DNA from: Bactrocera neohumeralis
Lineage: Eukaryota > Arthropoda > Insecta > Diptera > Tephritidae
Assembly: GCF_024586455.1 (NCBI RefSeq)
Contig: NC_065923.1
Coordinates: 70,157,076-70,221,075 of the forward strand
Reading direction: 5' to 3'
Length of the DNA: 64,000 bases
Position numbers and translations under genes: made by a program. The first letter of the stretch is position 1. Every line of letters begins with the position of its first letter. The notes beneath the pieces are model-generated. The model was given only the letters and a program-made list of their open reading frames with translations. It did not search any database and was not told the DNA's origin. Shown piece by piece: positions 44,301 through 55,629 of this stretch.

Positions 44301-47270
44301 AAAACATTTTTTTAGAGTTGTTATTGATTATAGACAGTTTTTTGTGTATCAAGGTTAATTTGAAAATTCTTGCTCAGAAGCTAACACTTTTAGTCAAATG
44401 GCAACACATACTCATATCCTTTAACTTTGAGCTTTCCTTCAACAACCCGTTCGTCACAGCATTCAACAGTCAACAAGACGCGGCAGTGCTAATACAAACA
44501 CTGACAGCGTAAGCTAAAAAATCAACAAAATTCGCCTGACGTTCTAATTTTCAACAATATCCTGTTTCCTTATTATTTTATGCCTTCCGTGCGGGCGGAA
44601 GAATTTATATTAGATTTTGTATGCGCCAGTAAAGTTTTGCCTAAAAAAGGTACAGCGGGTGGAGTAGCGACGCCTATTAACGCTAAGAAACACAATACAT
44701 GTCAAACACGCAGCGTTTTTGCGCCAAAGCCTGCTGTGCTGCTACATTTTGTCGCCATCTTTGCTGTTGCTTTGTTGCGTTTTCCACTTTGTTTTCAACG
44801 CTTTTGTATTTTGCTTAGCTGTGGGTGAAGCTGTTGTGCAGCCACTTAGTCAGCAGGCAGGCTAGCCGTCCAGCCGGTAGCGGCGATAATAATAAAATCT
44901 CGTTAAAGTGTTAACATGATGCATAAAGACGCCCTAAAGTATGCTTTCATGCTTTTATTAGATTTCGCGCGGCAACAAACACACGCAGTCTGATATAAGT
45001 CAGCACAAAAGAAAGCTGCTGAGTGGCAGGAAAGTTATTTTACTTAAGAAGATGTGTCGCCCCACTGCAATTATAAAGAGCTGCTGAGGCTGACTTGGAG
45101 GTGTGTGGGCTTACGGCTGTGACCTGTGTATTGTTGTAAACGGCAGATTATGTTTTAACGTTGGCTTAAAAAGCGGGCAGTGTTGAAAGAAAGCCTTGGT
45201 GGTTGTTAGCAAGGTAAAAGTGAGGCGCTAAGCGGTTAGTAATGAAAATTATAGCCTACATTTAGGTGCTTGGCGTGCATTAATATTAGTTTAGCTGCTT
45301 TTTTGCTTACATTTGACACTTTTGTTTTAGCCTCTGTTAAAAAAACGTGTCTTATTGTTTTTGCTTGCCGCTGCATGCTATAACGCCTATATGTATGCCA
45401 TGTACTTTGTGTGTGAGCGGAAAGCGTGCTATATAATATTACATGCCTGCTGCGCCGTTTTGTAAATATATTCGCATTAACGTTATGCCACACAACAACA
45501 ATAATAACAACAAACTGCTGTATACTTTACATGAAAAGCAGCAGCACCTAACATGTCACTCTGAAATGTCTAAGCGCGCGCGCGTATAAATTAATTTAGC
45601 GCACGTTTTAAATTTCAATGAGCTAGAAAATTGTGCGCTAGCAGGAAAATAATGACAACAGCCAGCAACCTGTAATATAATAGCGCTGAGTTGACGTCAA
45701 AGGGGCACAAATAACATATTTGTTATATAATAAGGAAAATGTCTTGCTGTGTTGTGCCGGAATGCATGAAAATATTAGCTTTTCATTTGCGTAAAGGTGC
45801 TGACTTTCTAATATATTATTTTCGAAATATTTTTGCCTTTTTAGAAAAAATGCAATTTTAAGCCGTTCTTGTATCCTAATCAAAAGCTCTTATTTCAATT
45901 AGCAGCTCAGCGATTTTATTAAGTTAACTCAACCCCCATCAATTCATGGCAAGCTGACAGCAATAATTCGTTTAGCCGGCGCCATTGAAATGTAATCCAA
46001 CTCTTTTTTTCCACTATGCTGCTTTTATTGTTGTTGCATGCTTTTGCGCTTCAATTTACTTTTGTCCGCTCATTAATACCAATTAGTTATCTTGAGTGAA
46101 GCTCAAAAATGTCAGTTTCACTTTCATTTCCGCCTAATTGAATTTGTGATATCGATGCGCTAAATGAAATTATAAGCACACACACACACATACAGATGAG
46201 CGCGCACAAATGCACACAAAAACACACAGACATAAAGAAATATAGCATTGTAGCAAAATTCGTGCTCGTATTTGTGCCGAAGTTTATTTCGCTTCAACCC
46301 AGCGCGCTACAAAAATTCTCAATAAATTACATTAATTTTCCAATAATATGCTTTTTTGTTGTTTTTGCGCTATACGCTCTATATAGCAGTAAATATATAA
46401 GCCACTTCGCTATGTAGTGGCTAGCAGAAAGTAATGTTGTAGGAAATATGCGGCAGAGAGACGCACACACACCCATATTTGAGCGCACACTCAAATAATG
46501 TAGCATACTTTATGGCGCTGCACACAGATAATCAACCAAAGCTAAGGCAAAACGCTGATGGCACGAATGTAATGAAGATAAGGGTCATGATCTGTCTCAG
46601 AACTTAGCTAATCTTTTATTAATTTAAGCCAACGCATTCAAAACGAAGTAAAAAATAAATAAAATGTGGACAAAGCACAAATACACACATGCTGGGCTTA
46701 ACCTTGCACATGTCTGTATAAGCGACTTTTTGTGTTATAATCTGCGTATATATACCTTAAGTATATAAATAAATGTATATAAAAGCTACATATAGCACTG
46801 CATGTAAGGCAAAAACCAAAAGCAGCAAAAAGAGAAAAAGCGAGTGAAGTAAAAACATATACAAATCCCTGCTATGTTGCTAGGAATATATAAATATATA
46901 CATGAGTAGCTAAACGAAGGGCAAAAATAATGCACGACGTACAGCAACAGTGTAAGTAAGTAATGTTAATAACGTATCAACTGGAAAAGGATGCGCTCAA
47001 GTGAGTTAATTAAATTTAGCAAAGTTTTCGACATTTTTCGACATGACATAGTATGTGGTAAGTGTATGAGTAAACGGATTATAGTAGAGCGTTTTATTGG
47101 CAAGAAGTATGATATTAGTGCGGCATATAAGCAGAAATTCAGAAATTTGGTAGACACGTGCGGCTTCATAGCAGCAGGGTATGTAGCTTTTAGACATACT
47201 AGATTCATATGATTGTGTTTGTAGGGTCGTATCGGTTTATGAAGGTATTATTAGATACATAAATTATATC
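44300..47270. other. Intronic DNA with isolated boxes
   Basis: No gene is seen; frames here overlap on both strands. Isolated box copies lie at 44930-44944 (CGCCCTAAAGTATGC, minus orientation) and 46503-46517 (GCATACTTTATGGCG). A weaker GCCTACATTTAGGTGC lies near 45255. These copies stand alone rather than in tandem. Confidence 0.5.
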
Positions 47271-47279
47271 TTAAGAGTA

Positions 47280-47990
47280 TACAAGTGCTGTCAATTTCAT
47301 GAGCTGTTTCTTTGCCCGATTTTGAGATAATTTTTGATTTGCGTTGACAACAGAAACCAAAAAAAGAATAAGCAAATCTCAGAAATTACAATTACAAAAT
47401 TTTGTAGCATACGTTTGGGCGTGAAAGGAATATTGTGTTTATTTGAAAATTATGTACATCCAAACTTAATGGAAAAATATGCAGCAATAGTGAAAATATT
47501 ATAGATTTTGTTAATATACTAAATAATATCTATTTCTTCCTGATTTGAGGTGGCAACAGAAACTAAAAAAAGAGCAAGAAAGTCATATAAATTCTAATTA
47601 TCAAATATTGTAGCATACGTTTGGGCATGAAAGGAATATTGTGTTTATTTGAAAATTATGTACATCCAAATTGAATGGAAAATTTTCACCAATGGTGAAA
47701 ATGTTTATATATTTTTTTAATATACTAAACATTATATATTCTTTCGCAGTTTAAGGTGGCAAGAGAAACTAAAAAAAATAATAAGAAAATCTCATAAATT
47801 ACAATTAAAAGTGATTGTAACATATATTTGGGCGTAAAAGAATTTTTGTGTTTATTTGAAAATATTTTACTACAAAATTTAGTAGAAAAATTTATAGACG
47901 ACACGACAGGTTTAAAGTGAAACAGAAACGAAGGAATAAGAAGATCTTTGGTAATAATTTTATGTTAATATGGTGTAGAAATGAGCATAC
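47280..47990 (+). repeat. 206-bp tandem array with GCATACGTTTGGGCG box
   Basis: Boxes at 47407 (GCATACGTTTGGGCG), 47613 (GCATACGTTTGGGCA) and 47820 (ACATATATTTGGGCG) are spaced 206 and 207 bp. Each is preceded by a CAACAGAAACTAAAAAAAGA-like and an AAATTACAATTA-like word, and followed by TGAAAGGAATATTGTGTTTA and TTTGAAAATTATGTACATCC. Copies are well conserved, the middle two best. Degenerate relatives continue to about 48.78 kb. Confidence 0.92.
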
Positions 47991-48193
47991 ATAGACAAAT
48001 ATACAACTTTACTGGACGTCTGTTAATAAAATTTGTTTTTGGATTGATTAAAGAGCAGAAGGACAAATTATTATACAGTTATTAAGCGGGACAAAGACAG
48101 AATGTGGCAATATAATTAAAAAATGTACGAAATTTGGAACGATTTTTAAATCTAGTTAGAAATATTTGTATAATAATCAATTATAACAGATTT

Positions 48194-48325
48194 TATGTTC
48201 AAATTGTAAATCCAGTTCTTTTCCTTTCAACATTTCTGTTTCTGTTTTCGTCACCGATAATTTTTTTGCACAGAAATGACGAAAGAAAAAAATTATTGAA
48301 TGAAAAAGAACTGAATTTGAACATA
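48194..48325. repeat. Imperfect inverted repeat (foldback), ~132 bp
   Basis: TATGTTCAAATT...CAGTTCTTTTCCTTTCAA on the left matches the complement of TTGAATGAAAAAGAACTGAA-TTTGAACATA on the right, with a short insertion in the left arm. Inner parts (GTTTTCGTCA versus TGACGAAAG, GATAATTTTTTT versus AAAAAAATTAT) also pair. The whole could form a long imperfect hairpin within the degenerate 206-bp-repeat tail. Confidence 0.7.
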
Positions 48326-48799
48326 TTTGTATGAAATGAACAGTAAGCTTTGAAAAATTAGCTAACGTTTGTTTTAAAAGTATGTATTGATGTGTACAGT
48401 TTGCAGCGAAACGAAAAGAGAATGTGGAAATATCAATATATATGTACGAAATTTAGTATGGTTGTTTGGATTAAGTAGAAATTTTTGTATAAAATACTAT
48501 TATAATAGAATTTAAATTAAAATAAAAGTTTGGTGATAGAAACCAAAATAATAACAGAAACAGAAATGACAACAGAAAAATAACTGAAATTTGAATTTGA
48601 ATTTATAAATGAAATAAATACCAAAAACTGAAACAAAAGCTGATCTTATGTTCCTAAAATAATAAGCACTTTATTAACTCTGCACAGTGATGGAATAGTA
48701 ACAGAAATGAAGCTAAATATGTGTGAGAATATAACACTGTATGATCAGATATGGAAATACAGTAACTACAGTGAGCTGACCAAACTAACTTAAAAAATA

Positions 48800-50190
48800 T
48801 GTAGAACTAGTCACAAAAGCAAATTTCGTATTAGAATTCTATGTTTGGCATCATTATCTATTGTTAAATTAAGCTTATGTGGCAACACCAAGCAAAAAAT
48901 TAACTTTAGGCATAATAGCAAAACGGTGTCCAAAGACACTAAAATCCACAGCAGCCAAAAATTTTGCGAGCATTAGCACGCACATACTTGCAAGCGAAAA
49001 TATAGATACCCACCATCACAAATACATACATACACGAACATTCATGAATATTACAGCTCAACCAGCCATCACTGCCACTTTGCAACTTTACTGAAAATTT
49101 TACACACACATATTTGCATAGGTGTGTGTGTGCACTACCCATTACATGACACATCTTAATTTCTTTCCGTGCGCCACTCTTTACATTCACTGCAAACACC
49201 ACGCGTGTCGCCGCTGCTTTAAATGTGCGCCACCTCCCGCCGCGTAGCTAAATAACAAAAATTGTCAACACAATTTACTTGTATACGCGCTATATATGTA
49301 TGTATGTTTCAACAGGCATACACACACACATAAAATACTCGGAGACACACACATGCGCTAAGCAAGCAGTCAAGGTTGCTTTTATTTCCAAGCACCGGAC
49401 GCAAGTGTGCTTTATTAACACATATTTTGTGGCATAAAAGTTAGTGCGCTTTTATTGTTGTTACTGTTGTTGTTGGCATATGTATGCGTGTGTGTTTGCT
49501 TTGGTCACATATAAGAGTATCCAGCTGGGAAATGCAATATTTGGCAGCAGTGCTCAAGTGCTGTTTATGAGTTCGTTGAGGTGGCGGAGCGCGGCGGTGG
49601 GGGCGAGAGTGAAAACACATATGTGAGTTTTTGGTGTGTTAGGTTGTTAATGGTGGTAGTAAGTTTTTACTTCCACCATATATGTCGTGTATTTCCGGCT
49701 TTCTGCAACTTTTATTAGTTATTGCTGCGAACGGCGTCGGCTGTTTTGGAGTGTTGCATAAACCACAGGCGCTGAATGCGGTTTTGTTATTGACGATATT
49801 AGTTTAATACAGCTGTTGTGGTTAGATTTGGCATTTTAGCGCGCTTAGTTGCTTGTGTTAATCTGGCAAAATAAGCATTGTGGTAGAGTTAAAGTTGTAA
49901 GCTTTGGAAATGCTTTAGGAAATCTTTCTGTTTCTATGCTCAGTGCCAGAAAAAACGTTATTCGTTCAAAAGTGTGTGAAAAAATATTGTTTTTTTTGCA
50001 TTTATTGCTTATGAAGTGTTATGATGTCATCAAATTCATAGCTGCAATCTTAAAAAGTGTTCATTTGTTGTCAGGTTAGCATTATCTGTGCTATATATTT
50101 AGCCATACCGAGCCCTCATGAAATACTTTAAAGGATTTTAGGTTTAAAAAAACAAAAGTCGCACGAAAATTTTCCCAAAAATTATAAAAA
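48800..50190. other. Intronic DNA, no gene seen
   Basis: Apparently unique with CA/TG tracts near 49105, 49320 and 49480. Short frames at 48879-49202 overlap on both strands. No exon or RNA gene is recognised. Confidence 0.45.
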
Positions 50191-50199
50191 TTATTTTTA

Positions 50200-50885
50200 T
50201 TTGCTGTAAGATGCAGTGATATCTAGTTGATCAAATTTGACTCAGATTGGCCCATTTAAAATGCAGACGAAAACTGAATTCTTAAAAATATTTTTTTTCC
50301 AAGAATGGTTGCACCTTTTTCTATATTCGTCTAAAGTTTGATCTCCGTATGTCAACTAGTGTGTGTTTTTTAACTGGATTGAGTGTTGACACGCTTGAAT
50401 TGGTGCAAAGAAGGCCTATTTTGAAGGCGAAACTAAAGATTTTTATTAAAAAACGTGAAAATGTTGCTGTTTTGAGAGTCCGGGTCAAATTTGATGAGAA
50501 GATACATATATTAAGTAATTCTACTGGAAAATCGAGTTTTTCGCCAATTGCTTATTTTAAAGTCGATAATAAAAATTTGTATTAAAAGACGTGAAAATGT
50601 TGGCCTTTTTTATCAGTCCGAGTCAAATTCGATCAGCTGGTAACTTAAATATTTTTTACTGTAAAATCAAGTGTTTTCACCAATAGCCTAGTTTCAGTAG
50701 AAAGTAGACAAGGCAAGCATTGAATTTATAAATAAAACAACAGCCACAAGTTTTTGTCAGTCCGGGTTAAATTTGATCAGCTGGTAACTTAAATATTTTT
50801 ACTGTAAAATCGAGTGTTTTCACCAATAGCCTAGTTTCAGTAGAAAGTAGACAAGGCAAGTATTTAATTTATAAATTACAACAAC
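50200..50885 (+). repeat. 144-bp tandem array, last two units nearly identical
   Basis: GATCAGCTGGTAACTTAAAT occurs at 50631 and 50775 (144 bp apart). Both copies then share ACTGTAAAATC, GTGTTTTCACCAATAGCCTA, GTTTCAGTAGAAAGTAGACA and AGGCAAG with only a few differences. Older copies upstream (GTCCGGGTCAAATTTGATGA near 50479; TTGATCAAATTTGACTCAGA near 50228) are much more diverged. The 78-codon plus frame at 50349-50585 lies in the old copies and is not considered a gene. Confidence 0.88.
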
Positions 50886-50999
50886 AACAACGCGAACCGA
50901 CGCTTACACCACCAAGTATACAGTCAGCAATTACTTTAATTATTTTTAGTGCAAATGCATATATGTACTTTAACATCTATATGTATATGAATGTAACTA

Positions 51000-52060
51000 T
51001 ATTATATATATGTATGTATGTAGGCATAGGCAAACAGCTCAACCAAAGCCTGTGCTGCAAGGTGTGAGCGCATTGTTGTCATGAACTAAAGAGTTGAAGG
51101 AACTTATTATGTAAGCGCAGCGGTAAGCCACATTTATTGGTCAGCACATATAGACACTCAATTACAAAAACAACAAGAACGTTCACTTTAAGCTTTACGA
51201 CTTTTACGCCATTGCCTGTCGCCGCACAGTCTTTTATTGTTTTTCAAAATTTAATTGAATTGAATTGCATTGAATTATTATTAATAACTGCTGCTGGTTG
51301 TTGTTGTTGCGCTATATGCACTGGCAACGTAGACACCGCAGCGCGGCGAGCATATTTAAGACTTATGTATGTGAAAAAGAAAAAAATAAAAATGATTTTG
51401 CCGTTGAACGTTAAGTGAGTCTGGCAGCATTGGTTGACGGTAGCCTTGCGGTGCGCGGCGTTTGTTGGTCGGGCAACATGTTGCCAACTGTAAATAATTT
51501 ATTATTATGCGTCATTAACAATTATGTGCCGTTGATGACAATGCAAGTAAGCAAGCGGCGTGGAATGTGTGTGTGTGTGTTGTGTGTGCGGTGTTAATAT
51601 GAGAGTGACTCGCGTTGTTGTATATGTATGTATGTGTGTGGCGCTGCTCGTAAATGCAACAACCAACATTTGCTGTAATTTTCAGCCAGTAACAATTACA
51701 GTTATGTGCATTTGTATCGCTTTTGTTCGTGTTTCCTTTTTGCCATTCGCACATCAACTCACACAAACACAAACGCACACACGCATGTGAAGTTATTGCG
51801 TGGCTTATAGTTTGCTTGCCGTTGGGCATTTCTTTCACATTTCGTTTGCGCATTTTTGCACCGTATATTTAAAGTGTATTAAATATGTTGTCTGCGTCTT
51901 CTTTAATATTCGACGGCGTCAGCGACGAAGCCAGCGCCAGTCAGGCGTAATATTTGCGCCTTCATTGCTCATTTACTCTTGGTAATGCAATTTTTCTTGG
52001 TTTTCAATTTCATGTGTGCAATCAGCAAGTACTTGCAAAGCAGGAAATGAAATAAGAAAA
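51000..52060. other. GC-richer intronic block with TG tracts
   Basis: Contains GTTGTTGTTGC and (GT)n near 51560-51600 and (CA)n near 51765. These open frames of up to 112 codons on both strands, with His/Thr or Cys/Val bias explained by the repeats. No gene is supported. Confidence 0.5.
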
Positions 52061-52065
52061 AATAC

Positions 52066-53139
52066 GGTTGCACCGAAGCTAGTATATCCTTCACAAATAA
52101 AAGAGATTTCATACAAGAATTTGATTTCGATCGATTAGCTTGCATGACAGCTGTATGCTATAGTAGTCCGATCTGAATAATTTTTACGGAGATAGTAGAG
52201 TGTCTATATCTAATCATCTATACCAAATTTCGAAATGAAAATATTTCGTCAAATAAAAAAGTTTTCCTTACAAGTACTTGATTTTGATTGGTCGGTTTGT
52301 ATGGCAACTATATGCTATAGTGATCCGATCTCAACAATTTGTTCTGAGATAACAGGGCTACCTTGCATAATTATTCATACCAAATTTCGTAAAGATACCC
52401 CGTCAAATAAAAAAGCTTTCCATACAAGTACTTGATTTTTATTAGTCGGTTTGTATGGCAACTATATGCTATAGTGATCCGATCTCAAAAATTTGTTCTG
52501 AGATAATAGGACTACCTTGCATAATTATTCATACCAAATTTCATAAAGATACCCTGTCAAATAAAAAAGCTTTCCATACAAGTACTTGATTTTTATTAAT
52601 TATATCAGTGTTACTGAACAAATTTCTGAGATAATAGGGCACCTTGCATAATTATTCATACCAAATTTCATAAAGATACCCTGTCAAATAAAAAAGCTTT
52701 CCATACAAGTACTTGATTTTTATTAGTCGGTTTGTATGGCAACTACATATGTACTATATGTTATAGTAATGCGATCTAAACGATTTCTTCGCTGATCATA
52801 GGAATGCCTTTCAAAGTTATTCGTACCAGATTTCGTGAAGATATCTTTACAAGTAAAAAAAATTCCATACAAGAACTTCATTTTGATCGTATAGTTTGTA
52901 TGACAGCTACATATGTATATGCTTTAGTGATCCGATCTGAACTATTTGTTCTGAGATAATAGGGCTGCCTTGCATAATTATTCATACCAAATTTCGTAAA
53001 GATGCCCGGTCAAATAAAAAAGTTTTCCATACAAGGACTTCATTTTGGTCGTATAGTTTGTAAATGACAGACGGACAACGACACGCTGATCCTACCTCGA
53101 TTCGTGGCAGACTTATTTTGCCCTTTACAGGGTATAAAA
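52066..53139 (+). mobile_element. Near-complete element with ~155-bp internal tandem repeats
   Basis: Begins GGTTGCACCGAAGCTAGTAT and ends CCCTTTACAGGGTATAAAA, words I associate with both ends of an abundant non-autonomous dipteran repeat. The body is a tandem array whose TATGCTATAGT word occurs at 52154, 52311, 52465, 52757 and 52918 (spacings 157, 154, 292, 161; one unit is damaged near 52600). Each unit reads TCCATACAAG-ACTTGATTTT, GTTTGTATGGCAACTATATG, TAGTGATCCGATCT, then CCAAATTTCGTAAAGATACC and GTCAAATAAAAAAG. Period and layout resemble the DINE-TR1/154TR Helitron-derived repeats described in Drosophila; that naming is from memory. Confidence 0.8.
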
Positions 53140-54160
53140 ATATTGCGAATTACTTGCCGTTAAGTTGATGAGCGCGCACACATAGACAAATGTATACAAA
53201 TATATATTCATATACATTTGGGTTTGTGTATAAATTTAATTACAACTGAAAAACTTGCCAAATTAAATCAGTCAGCGTTTTTTTTTATTTTTTGTTGCTG
53301 CTGCAGTCAGTCAGTGCAAAAGGTTCATATAAATATGCGCAAGCATTAAAAAAAAAGTTATAAATAAATGCTCGCTGCCATTTAATTTAAGTGCACATGC
53401 GCTGCCACACACACATATGCACTCACAATATGCTCCACCACTTTTATCTTGCCTTTCATCTCCGTGTCGTGCACGCCTCACCCGCTTTTCTTTCATTTAC
53501 CTCATTGTCGCCTATAAGTATGCTTTAAATTTTTTTCGCCAGCATTTCAGCGCTCACATGTGCATTTGCTGTACAACCTTGCACCACGGCGTTTCTGCCA
53601 CATTCTTACTGCTGCTGTTGGCATCTTCCATTTGCTGCCTTTACTGTATGCGTGTCTGTGCGTGTGCTTGCTGCTGTGTCAGTGTCAATTGTTGCGTTGT
53701 TTTTATTTTCATTAAATAAACTTAAAAATTTACTGTCAGCGTGTGGCAACTTGCGTCTGACGGCAAATTAACTGTCATGAGCGCAAACTTGCGCTTCGCC
53801 GGTCCGCTTCGAGTGTACTTCTCATGCGTGTGTGTCCATTGGCGCGCGCATGTGTGCGTTAGTGTGTGCATTCAGGCGTTTTTATTGTTGAACAGGAAAC
53901 AATTATGCGCGTGCAAAAGTTATTGCTTTCGAATTTTTACTGCATTTCTTGAGTACTTTAAGTGTGGCATGAATTATGTAGAGCTTTTTCGCGCTAATGA
54001 TTTTTATTATTTTTTTATGGCAATCTTTTGCAGGGTTTTTAATTAAAAGGTTAAGGGAACTGTTAATTATATAAGGATGTTGAGACGCTTCCCTAAGAAG
54101 TCATTGCTTATGTAATTTGTAGAGTCTAGATCTTATAGTTAAAGATGAGATGTTATAGTA
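53140..54160. other. Intronic DNA, no gene seen
   Basis: Balanced composition from 53.4 to 54.05 kb with TGTG/CACA tracts and Cys/Leu/Phe-rich plus frames (53417-53719, 53741-54046). No domain or exon structure is recognised. Confidence 0.45.
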
Positions 54161-54589
54161 TGGTTCCAGGTTGTTTAGGTTAGGTAAAAAAAAAAATAGT
54201 TGCAATTTTCACAAGAACTTTTCAGATATATTTTTCGAGAAATGGTCAAAAGTATAAGATTTTGAAAATGGTTTAGATTTTTTTGTCAAAAATTATCTAT
54301 AGTAATAGTAATTTTGTTTTTGGGTTTTGCATTTGAGCTCATTTTAAGCAGAAAAATCTTCCTCATCGCCAGACAACAGTCTTTGGAGGTCCTCCAGGAG
54401 ATCGACTACGGAATCAAGGCAATACAAACTTTTTCAAATATAATCGCCTATTTATAGAAAATTATTTGAAACTTTGCATCCAAGAAGATTGCCGGCATGT
54501 TTATGGTTGCGAATTATAATATATATATATAATTATAATAAATAAATAAGGACCCGCCGAAATTTTTTCTTGCTTCAACTGCATTACTG

Positions 54590-55626
54590 AAAATTTAGAT
54601 CTCTGCCCTGCAGAGGCCATTCGTGGCGCCTTTTTCCCTGCCCACATGCCGACGAGAGAGTTTTGGATGGAGAGAAGTCGCTGCAGAAGAGGTGCAGAGA
54701 GCTTTTCAAGGATAGGTCGCAGCTAGGTGAAAAGGTTTGGGCGGGAGTTTTCTGCAAGGAGGTCAACCTTAACTTAAGGCTACCGGACCATTGTAGTGTT
54801 TTGCGTGCTGGCTGCTATCAAGGTGCCGGTAGAGTACAACATCGTTCAATGCTAAAGTAGAGCGGCGATACCAGCGCTGCGCCCGTTAACAATGCGCACG
54901 AGGCTAGTTAAGCCCTCACAAGAAATATCAATAGCTATTTCATTATCAGACTTGTTTGGGTGTCTGATCACAGCGGAATCGCAGACGACGAGCTTGCCAG
55001 AGAGGACATACTTGCCTTATTCACACCGGAATGGGTCTGAGTTGGCTCTTCAATGGCGTCTTGCGCTCTAGCACTAGACTAATGAACCTTGCGTTTACTT
55101 AGCAGGCGCTGTTCGACGCTCAGTTTTTGTGCGACCGAGAGAACACAATCGGTCTACCGAACTACTTGCCATTAGCAAAGTTCAGCTTGCATTATAAGTT
55201 CTTACTGAACAGTATCCAATAGCCATTCATGTGGTAAGGCTTAATATTTTTTCAGATGCTAGTTGTCAATGTTGTATCGCGGAGGGTGAAGTGGAATAGC
55301 CAGACAATTTCTGCTTCATTGTCCAGCCTTTACAAGATTGAGGTGGAAACTTCTTTTTTAATAACGTAGACACCGCTTACGCGGTTATAGTCGGGGCGCG
55401 GTATAAATGAGGCTGAAACATATTGGTAATATTACCCGCTGCGAACAAGAAGATATAGCCGACAGTGATATAATATTAGCCGTCTGAACAAATTTGTGCT
55501 AGGCTCAAGGCACAAGGAAATGCTTTGTCAATATTTAGGGCTCTTATATTTCAGTTTTTGAGGAGTTTTAGGTAGCACCACGACGAAGTTACTCTTAGCA
55601 TCGACCTTTTAACCTAACCTAACCTA
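54590..55626 (+). pseudogene. Degenerate non-LTR retrotransposon, RNase H to 3' end
   Basis: Fragments of the 3' part of a LINE polyprotein. At 54735-54790 is WAGVFCKEVNLNLRLPDH followed by CSVLRA, the start of an RNase H domain (family form GVYC...RLPDHCSVFQAE). At 54948-55003 is RLVWVSDHSGIADDELARE, matching the late RNase H motif VPGHSGI...ADELA with its conserved His. From about 55060 to 55340 follow the C-terminal tail words, including LPLAKVQL and FLLHCPAF with nearby Cys residues. Near 55560 is GVLGSTTT. The copy ends at AACCTAACCTAACCTAAA (about 55609-55626), a simple-repeat tail. Frameshifts and stops are frequent and the reverse transcriptase is absent, so it is a 5'-truncated dead copy of an RNase H-bearing clade (I/R1/LOA type; clade uncertain). 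Confidence 0.87.
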
Positions 55627-55629
55627 AAG

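Noticed and set aside
55609..55626. Telomere-like CCTAACCTAACCTAA tract
   Set aside because: Flies lack TTAGG telomeres, the tract is only three units, and it sits at the 3' end of a LINE relic.
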